Positions 50,772-58,196 are shown, counted from the first letter of the stretch. The stretch is 64,000 bases of DNA from Salana multivorans (GCF_003751805.1 NZ_RKHQ01000001.1:2728001-2792000); one strand, 5' to 3'. The notes: generated by a model from the letters alone, not told the origin. Numbers and translations: made by a program.

Positions 50772-50949
50772 CGTCCCTGCTCCTCTCGTAGTCGTCGTCG
50801 GGGTCACTCATGTCGGTCTCGTGCTCGGTGCCGCAGTCGGGACACGTCCACACGGCGTGCGTGTCCCGGGGGCCGCCGACCAGCTCGGCCTCGGTGTCGT
50901 CGTCGTAGCCGCACGGGCAGCCGAGACAGACGGTCGCGAGAGTTCTCAT
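50761..50949 (-). CDS. Small zinc-ribbon protein
   Basis: A 62-residue protein with CLGCPCGYDDDTEAELVGG and WTCPDCGTEHETD, a Cys4 ribbon. The acidic C terminus is DPDDDYERSRDDDA. Likely a small nucleic-acid or protein-binding module. Confidence 0.65.
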   Translation of the reverse strand: MRTLATVCLGCPCGYDDDTEAELVGGPRDTHAVWTCPDCGTEHETDMSDPDDDYERSRDDDA

Positions 50950-51050
50950 CCCGACACCGCCCATAGCAAGGTCAGGACGACGATCACGGCGAGGACACCC
51001 CGCGCGATCCACGTCCACGGGTCCGGGTCGGGCTCACGTGGCGGGGTCAC
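50946..51050 (-). CDS. Single-pass membrane microprotein of 34 residues
   Basis: VTPPREPDPDPWTW followed by one membrane segment (IARGVLAVIVVLTLLWAVSG). Both ends overlap neighbours by 4 bases (GTGA and ATGA), supporting translation. Function unknown. Confidence 0.6.
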   Translation of the reverse strand: MTPPREPDPDPWTWIARGVLAVIVVLTLLWAVSG

Positions 51051-51262
51051 CGGACACCGTCCTCGGCCCGGAGGTCCGCGACGACGGCGAGGACCCGGTT
51101 CACCAGCACCCCGAGCGCGCCGGCCGTGTAGGTCTCAGCGCCGTCGGCGATCAGCCGCAGCGCCGCGCCGTCGAGGTCAGACCCCTCCCACCCCGCGAGC
51201 GCCCGGCGGATCTCCACGACGTCGTCCGCCCCGTCTAGGACGCTGGCCTTGCGGGGGCTCAT
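51047..51262 (-). CDS. Small hypothetical protein
   Basis: A 71-residue acidic helical protein (DGADDVVEIRRALAGWEGSD, YTAGALGVLVNRVLAVVADLR). Not recognised. Confidence 0.6.
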   Translation of the reverse strand: MSPRKASVLDGADDVVEIRRALAGWEGSDLDGAALRLIADGAETYTAGALGVLVNRVLAVVADLRAEDGVR

Positions 51263-51432
51263 CGGGCACCACCAGGGAGGTGTCGGGCGAGACGGTCGGC
51301 GTAGGCGACTGCCTCCGTGTGCGTGCCGGCCTCGGCTAGGGGGCTCAGGCCGAGGTTGGTGCGCCAGTACACGACCCACGGAAAGCCGGGGGTGCCGGGG
51401 CGGCGGCGGACGACGACGGTCGGGCTGTTCAT
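51259..51432 (-). CDS. Small hypothetical protein
   Basis: A 57-residue protein (TVVVRRRPGTPGFPWVVYWR, EAGTHTEAVAYADRLARHLP): a short beta hairpin and a helix, like small phage proteins of unknown role. Overlaps both neighbours. Confidence 0.6.
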   Translation of the reverse strand: MNSPTVVVRRRPGTPGFPWVVYWRTNLGLSPLAEAGTHTEAVAYADRLARHLPGGAR

Positions 51433-52475
51433 GCTGCCTCGATCGGGTCGCCGTCGAGGGTGACCTCCCGCAGCACGGTCACCCTGGGGGCCTTGCACTT
51501 CGTGTCGTCGATCGGTCGCAGGTCGGCGACGGGGACGGTGACCTCGAGGAACCTCGTGGCGTCCATGTAGTGGTCGCGGGCCATGACAGGGGTGGGGCAG
51601 GCGTGCAGCCCACCACCGCACTGGTTGTCGTCGCGCCACCGGGGGTCGGTGATCGTCTCGCCGATCGGGTACTGCGTCAGCGTGTACTGGTGGCCGGCGC
51701 AGAGGTCGTCGTCGACGGCCTTGTAGAGGTGGACGAGCCCGTCGGAGTCGGAGCCGCGGGTGTGCAGGTCGACCCAGGTCGCCGGGTCGTACTCGTCGAT
51801 GCCGGTCAGGTCGATGAGGTGACCGCCGGACACCGTGGCGCGCTGCGAGTGGACGTGGATCGCCGTGTGGCTGCCGCCGGTCGCGGTGGAGCGGTCGCGG
51901 GCGTGGGCCGTGGCGAACGCCCGCAGCTCGGCGCTGGAGGAGTCCCACAGCACGGCGCGGGAGGAGCCCCACAGCACGGCGCTGGAGGAGCCCCGCAGCA
52001 CGGCGCTGGAGGAGCCCCGCAGCACGGCGCTGGAGGAGTCCCACAGCTCGGCGCGGGAGGAGCCCCGCAGCACGGCGCTGGAGGAGTCCCACAGCTCGGC
52101 GCGGGAGGAGCCCCGCAGCTCGGCGCTGGAGGAGCCCCACAGCTCGGCGCTGGAGGAGTCCCGCAGCTCGGCGCTGGAGGAGTCCCACAGCACGGCGCTG
52201 GAGGAGCCCCGCAGCACGGCGCGGGAGGAGCCCCGCAGCACGGCGCGGGAGGAGCCCCGCAGCTCGGCGCTGGAGGAGTCCCACAGCACGGCGCTGGAGG
52301 AGCCCCGCAGCACGGCGCGGGAGGAGCCCCGCAGCACGGCGCGGGAGGAGCCCGTGTCGTCGATGCGGATGACGACGCCCGCGGGGGAGTCGATGTAGAC
52401 CGTGACGTAGTCGTCGTGGTGCGCCTTGATCGCGGCGTCCCACTCGGCCTGGCTCGTGACGGTGATGGGGGTCAT
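51429..52475 (-). CDS. Octapeptide-repeat protein (beta-helix-like) with DUF7666-like C terminus
   Basis: A 348-residue protein in three parts. Residues 1-40 form a small domain (TPITVTSQAEWDAAIKAHHDD). Residues about 41-184 are 18 tandem octapeptides of pattern (G/D)SS(S/R)A(V/E)L(R/W). Residues about 190-348 contain GGGLHACPTPVMARDHYMDAT and RFLEVTVPVADLRPID, a module also seen with other repeat proteins in phages. The repeats likely stack as a beta solenoid. Function unknown. Confidence 0.75.
   Translation of the reverse strand: MTPITVTSQAEWDAAIKAHHDDYVTVYIDSPAGVVIRIDDTGSSRAVLRGSSRAVLRGSSSAVLWDSSSAELRGSSRAVLRGSSRAVLRGSSSAVLWDSSSAELRDSSSAELWGSSSAELRGSSRAELWDSSSAVLRGSSRAELWDSSSAVLRGSSSAVLRGSSSAVLWGSSRAVLWDSSSAELRAFATAHARDRSTATGGSHTAIHVHSQRATVSGGHLIDLTGIDEYDPATWVDLHTRGSDSDGLVHLYKAVDDDLCAGHQYTLTQYPIGETITDPRWRDDNQCGGGLHACPTPVMARDHYMDATRFLEVTVPVADLRPIDDTKCKAPRVTVLREVTLDGDPIEAA
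51921..52352. repeat. 24-bp minisatellite, 18 units
   Basis: Eighteen direct 24-base units, each encoding one octapeptide, with variation limited to a few codon positions (SSS/SSR, AV/AE, R/W, G/D). The units are so alike that slippage or recombination could change the copy number. Confidence 0.95.
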
Positions 52476-52729
52476 GATGTGGTCCTGTCGATGTGGTGGG
52501 CGAGCGTGGTGCCCGCGGGGATGGTGGGGGTCAGGGGGGCGGCGATGGATGCCGCGGTGGCGCGTCGGGGAGGCAGCAGTCGACGGCGTCGGATGCACGC
52601 CCAGGCGGCGAGGTCAGCCCGGTGCAGGTGTCCGCACCGTCGCATCGTCAGTGGGGCCAGCCCGTAGCGGCCCGACCCCCACCCCCACACGACCAGCGCC
52701 ACACCCACGGCCAGCACTAGCGGGTTCAC
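52472..52729 (-). CDS. Small membrane-anchored protein
   Basis: An 85-residue protein with an N-terminal hydrophobic segment (PLVLAVGVALVVWGWGSG) and a basic, Cys-containing tail (CGHLHRADLAAWACIRRRRLLP). GTG start overlapping the previous stop. Function unknown. Confidence 0.6.
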   Translation of the reverse strand: MNPLVLAVGVALVVWGWGSGRYGLAPLTMRRCGHLHRADLAAWACIRRRRLLPPRRATAASIAAPLTPTIPAGTTLAHHIDRTTS

Positions 52730-52866
52730 GGCACGACCCCCGTCCACGCGGCACCAGCGACCATCGCCGACAGCACCAGCAGCACCAGGACAGACCCCCA
52801 CACCGTCTCCACCACCACGTCCCAGCGGGACCGGGAACGGCGGGGGCGGGGGGTGCGGCGGGTCAT
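52726..52866 (-). CDS. Small membrane protein of 46 residues
   Basis: A basic start (MTRRTPRPRRSRSRWDVV) followed by one transmembrane segment (VWGSVLVLLVLSAMVAGAAW). Overlaps both neighbours by ATGA/GTGA. Unknown function. Confidence 0.6.
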   Translation of the reverse strand: MTRRTPRPRRSRSRWDVVVETVWGSVLVLLVLSAMVAGAAWTGVVP

Positions 52867-53105
52867 GCCGCGTCCCGGTGAGCAAGGTGGTCCGCGAGCG
52901 CGTACACCTGCACGGCATCCATCGCGTCCTCGTGCCGCTCGTGCGTCTCGATGTACTGCCCGTGCGGACCCCAGATGTCAGCCCGACCGAACGCGACCAG
53001 CACCGCCCAACGGCCCGTACCGCCCCGCTCCGACACCCGCTCACCCAGCCGGCGAGACGGACGGACGGTCGGGCGGCCACACGACGGGCACGGCGGGCGG
53101 GTCAT
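52863..53105 (-). CDS. Small hypothetical protein with CPSC motif
   Basis: An 80-residue protein starting MTRPPCPSCGRPTVRPS, then WAVLVAFGRADIWGPHGQYIE and a helix (HEDAMDAVQVYALADHLAH). One Cys pair only. Function unknown. Confidence 0.6.
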   Translation of the reverse strand: MTRPPCPSCGRPTVRPSRRLGERVSERGGTGRWAVLVAFGRADIWGPHGQYIETHERHEDAMDAVQVYALADHLAHRDAA

Positions 53106-53323
53106 GCGTCCGGGAGGCTCGCGCGCCACTCGGCGGCAGCCTCAGCGGTGATGTAGAGGCGGCCACCCTTGCCGGGCTTGTTCCTCTTGGCTCGCAGCGG
53201 CGGGTAGTTGGCGGACGTGCCGTCGATGCACTGGCGCACGGTGGTGGGACCGATCCCGTGCCAGCGGGCGAACTCCTCGACGCTCATCAGCGCGGGGGTC
53301 GCGGGGAGCTGGATGTCGCTCAC
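53102..53323 (-). CDS. Excisionase-like HTH protein
   Basis: A 73-residue winged-helix (HTH_17/MerR-like) protein: LMSVEEFARWHGIGPTTVRQCID, then GKGGRLYITAEAAAEWRASL. This is the typical form of phage excisionases and small DNA-binding factors. It leads the run of overlapping early genes, with AAAGGAGA before its GTG. Confidence 0.75.
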   Translation of the reverse strand: MSDIQLPATPALMSVEEFARWHGIGPTTVRQCIDGTSANYPPLRAKRNKPGKGGRLYITAEAAAEWRASLPDA

Positions 53324-53348
53324 GGCGATCTCCTTTCGGGTACAGGAA

Positions 53349-53377
53349 GGCCCCGCTCACCAGGTGGTGGCGGGGCC
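53349..53377 (-). promoter_or_regulatory. Start-associated stem-loop
   Basis: ggccccgc (53349-53356) and gcggggcc (53370-53377) with an inner cacc/ggtg pairing; on the coding strand followed by ttcctgtacccgaaaggaga before the GTG of the excisionase-like gene. Confidence 0.65.
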
Positions 53378-53390
53378 GGGGTGGGTGGGG

Positions 53391-53690
53391 TTAGGCGGGG
53401 ATGCCGTTGAGGGCGTGCCAGGCGGTGGGGTCCTGGTAGATGCCGAGGATGCGCAGGTCGACGGGCGGGTCCAGGTGGGTGATCCACTCGCGCCGGTACT
53501 GCTTCGCGGCCCGGCGCACCTCGGCGCGCACCTGCGTCTCGTCACCGGGGATGACGTAGTGCCGCCGCTCGCACTCGTCCCGGATCGCGTTCTCGCACCA
53601 GGCGAGGGTCGGGAGCGGTGTGCGCTCGGGCCGCATGGACGAACTCATGCACGGCGTGGTGTCCCGCCCGACGGCGGGCGGGGAAGTCAT
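53391..53690 (-). CDS. Hypothetical phage protein
   Basis: A 99-residue protein (LPTLAWCENAIRDECERRHYV, AEVRRAAKQYRREWITHLDPPV). Helical, basic. Not recognised; lies downstream of the antirepressor. Confidence 0.6.
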   Translation of the reverse strand: MTSPPAVGRDTTPCMSSSMRPERTPLPTLAWCENAIRDECERRHYVIPGDETQVRAEVRRAAKQYRREWITHLDPPVDLRILGIYQDPTAWHALNGIPA

Positions 53691-53875
53691 GGGCGACCCT
53701 CGCGATCGGCTCGGACGTGCCGGCTTGCGATGTCCTGAACGCGCTCGGGGAAGTCGCGGGCCACAACCCGCGACGATCCGTCGTCGTGGAAGAAGCACGT
53801 CTCGACCGAGCCGTCCGAGAGGACGACCGTGCTGTACTCGCCGCCCTGCACGCGGGTGACGATCGGGGAGGTCAT
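53687..53875 (-). CDS. Small hypothetical protein
   Basis: A 62-residue protein (IVTRVQGGEYSTVVLSDGSVE, FFHDDGSSRVVARDFPERVQD), likely a small beta sheet. Overlaps antirepressor by ATGA. Unknown function. Confidence 0.6.
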   Translation of the reverse strand: MTSPIVTRVQGGEYSTVVLSDGSVETCFFHDDGSSRVVARDFPERVQDIASRHVRADREGRP

Positions 53876-54687
53876 GAGACCACCTCGAGGCCGGCGCCGC
53901 CCTCGATCGGCTCGGCGGTGGGGATCCCGGACTGGCGCACGAGCCGCGCGATCGCGGACGCGCCGGCCGGGGTGATCTTGAGGGTGTGCATCGCCTCGCC
54001 CTTGAAGCGGGGCGCCTCGTGGGCCAGGCGCGGCGTGAAGTACATCTTCTTGTCCGCGTAGGCGGAGTAGCGGCGCTGAGGCTCGATCTTCTGCGCCTTC
54101 TCCGACCAGCGCGAGGACAGCTCGACGTAGATCCACTTCCGCTCGACGAGCAGCTCCCGCAGCGCGCTCTCCTTGACGCCGAGGTTCGCGGCCACCGTGC
54201 GGAACGTCAACAGGTCGGAGTCGGCGACGTACGTCTCGACGTAGGCGACCTTCGGGGCGTCGGCCTCGATCTGCGCGTTGAGGGTGGTCGTCCTCTCGAC
54301 CTCGGCGGCGAGCATCCGCAGCGCGTCGGAGTACGACTTGGGGAGCGCGCGGCCCTGCACGACGCCGTAGCCGCCGGTCCTGCGGATCGCGGGGAGCACC
54401 TCGTGCGTGACCCAGCGCTTGAACTCGCGCGCTTCGGGCTTGCGGCTGCGGAGGATCAGTGCGTACAGCCCGGACTCGGAGATGATCGCGACCTGCTGCG
54501 CCCCGCCAGGGGTATCAGCAGTAGTGACACCCTTCTCGTCGTCGTCGAGGTTGACGATCGCCTGCGAGATGTTGCCGAGGCCGAGGATCTGGCAGACGTC
54601 CTTGGCGATCCACCAGGGCTCGCCGTGCTCGTCGATGATGTGGCGGACACCGTGGCCGTGGAAGTTGAACTGCGTGAGGTCGGTCAT
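53872..54687 (-). CDS. ant: Phage antirepressor (BRO-N plus KilA-C/ANT domains)
   Basis: A 271-residue protein. The N-terminal BRO domain (NFHGHGVRHIIDEHGEPWWIAKDV, ESGLYALILRSRKPEAREFKRW) is followed by an ANT domain (YVADSDLLTFRTVAANLGVKE). Antirepressors of this type bind or bypass the phage repressor and promote lytic growth. It is coded downstream of the Cro-like gene in the early leftward transcript. Confidence 0.88.
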   Translation of the reverse strand: MTDLTQFNFHGHGVRHIIDEHGEPWWIAKDVCQILGLGNISQAIVNLDDDEKGVTTADTPGGAQQVAIISESGLYALILRSRKPEAREFKRWVTHEVLPAIRRTGGYGVVQGRALPKSYSDALRMLAAEVERTTTLNAQIEADAPKVAYVETYVADSDLLTFRTVAANLGVKESALRELLVERKWIYVELSSRWSEKAQKIEPQRRYSAYADKKMYFTPRLAHEAPRFKGEAMHTLKITPAGASAIARLVRQSGIPTAEPIEGGAGLEVVS

Positions 54688-54756
54688 TGGTACGCTCTCC
54701 TTCGAGTGGTGGTTGCCCCGGTGTGTCTTGGCGGATGAGCCGGGGCACTGCTGTAT

Positions 54757-55005
54757 CTAGGCGGCGTCGGTGTGGACGTCGTCGGTGGAGCGGGCGAGGG
54801 TTGCGACCTCGCCGACGCTCATGTCGAACGCCCGGCAGACGCCGGCGATGAACTGTGCGCTGGCGTTCTGCTTGCCGTCCCGCACGCTGACGAGCGTCTG
54901 TCGGCTGACTCCGATGGCTCCGGCGAGGGCGTCGTCGGAGGCGATGCCCGAGTAGCGCTTGATCCGGTCCAGGAGCCCGGGACGGATCATGAGGGTGGCG
55001 GACAT
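54757..55005 (-). CDS. Cro-like XRE-family regulator
   Basis: An 82-residue protein with a helix-turn-helix (LAGAIGVSRQTLVSVRDGKQNASAQ). First gene of the early leftward transcript, divergent from the repressor. ATG with GGAAGGAGCGAC upstream. Acts probably as Cro, switching off the repressor. Confidence 0.82.
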   Translation of the reverse strand: MSATLMIRPGLLDRIKRYSGIASDDALAGAIGVSRQTLVSVRDGKQNASAQFIAGVCRAFDMSVGEVATLARSTDDVHTDAA

Positions 55006-55039
55006 GTCGCTCCTTCCATGGTCGCGATTGCTGCGATGT

Positions 55040-55092
55040 CATCCATGATGCACGACAACTCAGCAGGTGTCAACCGAAAGTCATCCATCATG
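55040..55092. promoter_or_regulatory. Immunity control region: early promoter and operators
   Basis: Leftward promoter TTGACA (complement of 55068-55073), 17-base spacer and CATCAT (complement of 55045-55050). Operator-like catccatgatg (55040-55050) covers the -10, and catccatcatg (55082-55092) lies upstream of the -35. Both resemble the palindrome at 42387. Confidence 0.65.
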
Positions 55093-55131
55093 TCTAGACG
55101 GTCAGCCGCACATGTGACTAAGATGTCAGTC

Positions 55132-55605
55132 ATGGATACGACAGAGGCATGGATCATCCGGGTCACGGACGGCGACTCGCTCCGACAGGTGGCGCTCAAC
55201 TCGCGCATTGCTGTACCCACGCTCACCGACCAGGTGCGCAATGGGCGCGTCCAGCCCGCGACCGTTGTGGCGATCGCGCGGGCCTACGGCGCCTCTCCGC
55301 TGTCGGGTCTCGTGGCTCTCGGTCTGATCACGGACGAGGAGGCCGAGGCGGGCGACCTAGAGTCCGCACTCCGGCGCATCACCGACAAGGCCCTGACCGA
55401 CGAGATCCTGCGCCGGATCGAGGAGGGAGGCGTCGGTGAGCACCCGGCGCTCGTTGAGCCGCTTGAGCCCCCCGCGCCGATCTCCATCGCGAAGATGTCA
55501 GCCCCGGGTGTCACGATCCCGGATGAGGACGAACTCCCGCTGATCAAGGTGGCGAAGGAGGGGGATCCGCGGAAGGAGCAGCCGGCCCATGCTGACGACG
55601 CCTGA
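55132..55605 (+). CDS. Immunity repressor
   Basis: A 157-residue protein. The N-terminal part (DSLRQVALNSRIAVPTLTDQVRNGRV) is a helix-turn-helix, the typical short actinophage repressor form; the rest is acidic and Pro-rich. No peptidase domain, so it is not a self-cleaving LexA-type repressor; the adjacent ImmA-like protease probably controls it. ATG 55132 or the in-frame ATG 55123; little leader, perhaps leaderless. Confidence 0.8.
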   Translation: MDTTEAWIIRVTDGDSLRQVALNSRIAVPTLTDQVRNGRVQPATVVAIARAYGASPLSGLVALGLITDEEAEAGDLESALRRITDKALTDEILRRIEEGGVGEHPALVEPLEPPAPISIAKMSAPGVTIPDEDELPLIKVAKEGDPRKEQPAHADDA

Positions 55606-56032
55606 CGCCATCTTCGACGCCGCCCACTCGCTCGGAGTCCGAGTCGAGTGGGCAGACCTCGACGACGACCACGGGATCTACGACCACGAGCGCCGCACGA
55701 TCACGCTCCACCTCTGCCTGACCGGCGTTCAGATCGTCTCGACCGCGGCGCACGAGTACAGCCACGCGTTCCACCGCGACGAGCCGATCCGAGACCGCCG
55801 AGAGCACGACCGCCGCGAACGCCGAGCCGACGTCGAGGCAGCGCGCATGCTCATCTCACCGGAGGAGTACGCCCGCGCAGAGCGGCTCGTCGGCCCCGAT
55901 GCCGGCGCCATCGCGGAAGAGCTGGGCGTCTCGCGGTGGGTCGTGGAGACCTTCCAGCGCGAGGCTGGTCATGGCCGCGGCTGGACTTGCACAGTTGCGC
56001 GGCGAGCCGCACTCAGTTCATTTCGAGGATGA
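55589..56032 (+). CDS. immA: ImmA/IrrE-family metallopeptidase
   Basis: A 147-residue protease with the zinc motif HEYSHAFH (HExxH) and downstream ERRADVEAARML. In ICEBs1 and related phages ImmA cleaves the repressor after DNA damage. Overlaps the repressor gene by 17 bases and has GGAAGGAG before its ATG. Confidence 0.87.
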   Translation: MLTTPDAIFDAAHSLGVRVEWADLDDDHGIYDHERRTITLHLCLTGVQIVSTAAHEYSHAFHRDEPIRDRREHDRRERRADVEAARMLISPEEYARAERLVGPDAGAIAEELGVSRWVVETFQREAGHGRGWTCTVARRAALSSFRG

Positions 56033-56480
56033 GGTCCAGGCCGTTGCTCGGGTGGTAGGACCAGGTGGCCTCGATGTTGCCCCACGAGGCGGACTGCATG
56101 CCGTCGAGCGCTCGCGTGCTGTCCATCTTCGCGATCACAGATGATGGGGCGTGAAGTTCATCGAGGACGCACGCGATGTCGAAGACGTCTAGCCCGAGCA
56201 CGTCCTCTTCGCCCTTGTTGTCGAGCAGGAGCGTCCTGCCGCCATCCCGTAGCGACGCCACGTGGCTCTTGTCGCCGAGGCCGCAAGACTCGACGGCAGA
56301 CTCGAGCGGCGTGGCGCGGTTGCCAAGGCGCACGATCGCGATGATCGCGCAGAGCGCGACGAGCGTGACCCCGACGATGATCGCAGTTCGCCCGCGCCTT
56401 CTGGGTTGGTTGGGAGCGGCCTCGACCGGAGGGGGGACGTCGTTGCTCGGATGCGACTCGCTATGGTCCGTCATTTCCAT
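56013..56480 (-). CDS. Membrane-anchored protein of unknown function
   Basis: A 155-residue protein: a soluble Pro-rich N terminus, one transmembrane segment (TAIIVGVTLVALCAIIAIV at about residues 32-50) and an external domain with a Cys pair (VESCGLGDKSHV, FDIACVLDELHAP). Isolated and convergent with immA (20-base overlap), so likely lysogen-expressed cargo. Confidence 0.65.
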   Translation of the reverse strand: MEMTDHSESHPSNDVPPPVEAAPNQPRRRGRTAIIVGVTLVALCAIIAIVRLGNRATPLESAVESCGLGDKSHVASLRDGGRTLLLDNKGEEDVLGLDVFDIACVLDELHAPSSVIAKMDSTRALDGMQSASWGNIEATWSYHPSNGLDLILEMN

Positions 56481-56596
56481 TCACAGGTTTCTCGCAGGGC
56501 CGTTCTCGCGAGCCTACTGCCTTGCGAATGATCCGTCTGTACGTTCGGCCCGGCGATCGGCAGGCGCGGAGTTAGCCGAGCCGCTACGGTCTGGCT

Positions 56597-57316
56597 ATGA
56601 GATTCATTCGACCCCTCGCTATCGTCCCGGTGCTGGCCCTTCTCGTGGCGTGTTCAGTTGGTGCCCCTGACGTTGCGACGAGCGCCACGTCAACCGAGGC
56701 GGAGAGCGCGCCCATCCCCGCCGCAACCGAGGAGGCGACGCCGATCACCGTCGAGGTGGACGTCGAGCCCACGGATGTCATGGGATGGAATCTCCGCGTC
56801 GCGGTCGACGAGCTCGAAGGTCAGGGCTTCGACGTCGTCACGCACGACTCCCGCGAGGATCGCACGATCATCAACCGCGCGAACTGGGTCGTGACGAGCC
56901 AGGAGAAGCAGGGATCCACCGTGGTCCTGGGCGCCGAGAAGTCCAGCGACTCGACGCCTACGGCGGCCCCCGTTGAGGCCACGGAAGCCACCAACGAGGC
57001 ACCGGCCGCAGCCCCGGCACCCGACCTGACGATCGGACAGAAGAACGCGGTCGACTCCGCTCGGAACTACCTCAGCTTCATGCCGTTCTCCCGGAGCGGC
57101 TTGATCGACCAACTGGAGTACGAGGGCTACTCCACCGAGGACGCCACCTTCGCCGTGGACCACATCGCCCCCGACTGGTACGAGCAGGCAGCCAAGTCCG
57201 CCCAGAACTACCTCGATCTGATGTCGTTCTCGCGACAGGGACTCATCGACCAGCTGGTGTTCGAGGGCTTCAGTCAGGACGAGGCTGAGCACGGCGTCAC
57301 GGCTGTCGGCTACTGA
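56597..57316 (+). CDS. Ltp-family lipoprotein, probable superinfection exclusion factor
   Basis: A 239-residue lipoprotein. The signal peptide ends with lipobox LLVAC (Cys19). Residues about 55-110 resemble a PASTA-like module (DVMGWNLRVAVDELEGQGFDV). After an Ala/Pro linker there are two Ltp repeats (SARNYLSFMPFSRSGLIDQL and SAQNYLDLMSFSRQGLIDQL). In phage TP-J34 Ltp blocks DNA entry of related phages. It stands alone in the cargo region beside the immunity genes. Confidence 0.87.
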   Translation: MRFIRPLAIVPVLALLVACSVGAPDVATSATSTEAESAPIPAATEEATPITVEVDVEPTDVMGWNLRVAVDELEGQGFDVVTHDSREDRTIINRANWVVTSQEKQGSTVVLGAEKSSDSTPTAAPVEATEATNEAPAAAPAPDLTIGQKNAVDSARNYLSFMPFSRSGLIDQLEYEGYSTEDATFAVDHIAPDWYEQAAKSAQNYLDLMSFSRQGLIDQLVFEGFSQDEAEHGVTAVGY

Positions 57317-57455
57317 CGGCTCACCACGACCGCCGGGGCCGGACGCTGCGGATGGAGGACATCGCGTAGGGGTTAGCGGGGCGCGTACAACACCTTCACG
57401 ACTCACGACCCGCTATGCGGCGCTACGTCCCGCTGCGGCACGCTACAGTCCTGTC

Positions 57456-57668
57456 ATGGCCCCGCTCGCAGCACTCAAGCCGCAGGCACACCCCCGCCCT
57501 CGCGTGGAGATGGACCGGGCTGTTGGCAACGACGGCCTGACGGATGTGGAGCGCGAGGAGTACGCGTGGCGTCACTCCACCACGGGCGCAGGCAGGCCGA
57601 TGGGGGAGCGAGAGGGTGCCGACATGCGGGCCTGGCTCGCTGGTCGGCGTGGCGATCTCGTGGGTTAA
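57456..57668 (+). CDS. Small hypothetical protein
   Basis: A 70-residue hydrophilic protein (GLTDVEREEYAWRHSTTGAG, ADMRAWLAGRRGDLVG). Not recognised. It overlaps the GNAT gene start by about 20 bases. Confidence 0.5.
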   Translation: MAPLAALKPQAHPRPRVEMDRAVGNDGLTDVEREEYAWRHSTTGAGRPMGEREGADMRAWLAGRRGDLVG

Positions 57669-58143
57669 CCCGTCGGGAGTTCACGAGTACGCGCTCCAGA
57701 AGTTCGTCTGCACGGATCCCCCTGGGTTGCTGTATGAACCCCATCGCGGACGGCACCATCCTCGACCATACGAGCTAGAGGTCCAGTCACGACTACGCGG
57801 CCTGAGGCTCCCGAGACCATCGGACGAGATGCTCATCCTCGGCATGGATGTGGCTGATGTCGCCGTGGCCTCCTACCTCGCGTTCGACCCAGACCAGGGG
57901 GACCTACGCATCCTCGCCATCGCCACGTCCCTTCGACATCGAGGGCTTGGGCTCGGCGGCGACGCCCTCGACGTGTCGCTCGAGGTACTCCGTCGCACGC
58001 GAGACGAGAACGACCTTGACTGCGGAGTGTTCGCCTACGTGCATCCAAGCAACGCGGCCAGCCGTGCGCTGTTCGCGTCGAGAGACTTCGTGCTCCTCGG
58101 CCTCTATGACGGCTATGAGGGGTGGGTCCACGATCTCGACTGA
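57649..58143 (+). CDS. GNAT family acetyltransferase
   Basis: A 164-residue protein with a GNAT acetyl-CoA motif (LRILAIATSLRHRGLGLGGDAL) and the later VHPSNAASRALFASRDFVLLG. Likely modifies a small molecule or protein. Start is the GTG at 57649; no strong ribosome binding site is seen, so the start is uncertain. Cargo gene next to the integrase. Confidence 0.75.
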   Translation: MAISWVNPSGVHEYALQKFVCTDPPGLLYEPHRGRHHPRPYELEVQSRLRGLRLPRPSDEMLILGMDVADVAVASYLAFDPDQGDLRILAIATSLRHRGLGLGGDALDVSLEVLRRTRDENDLDCGVFAYVHPSNAASRALFASRDFVLLGLYDGYEGWVHDLD

Positions 58144-58196
58144 CCCCGACCCGGCCCCGGGCCGTACTTGTCGCACCCCGCCGCTACCGTCGCGGC

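Noticed and set aside
51921-52352. 24-bp repeats as a CRISPR array
   Set aside because: The units abut without spacers and keep one reading frame; they are a coding minisatellite. No cas genes are present and I see no CRISPR array elsewhere.
51249-52667. A long rightward reading frame with GGAPQHGAG repeats opposite the octapeptide gene
   Set aside because: It is the antisense image of the 24-bp repeats. It has no ribosome binding site and crosses many genes that are clearly coded leftward.
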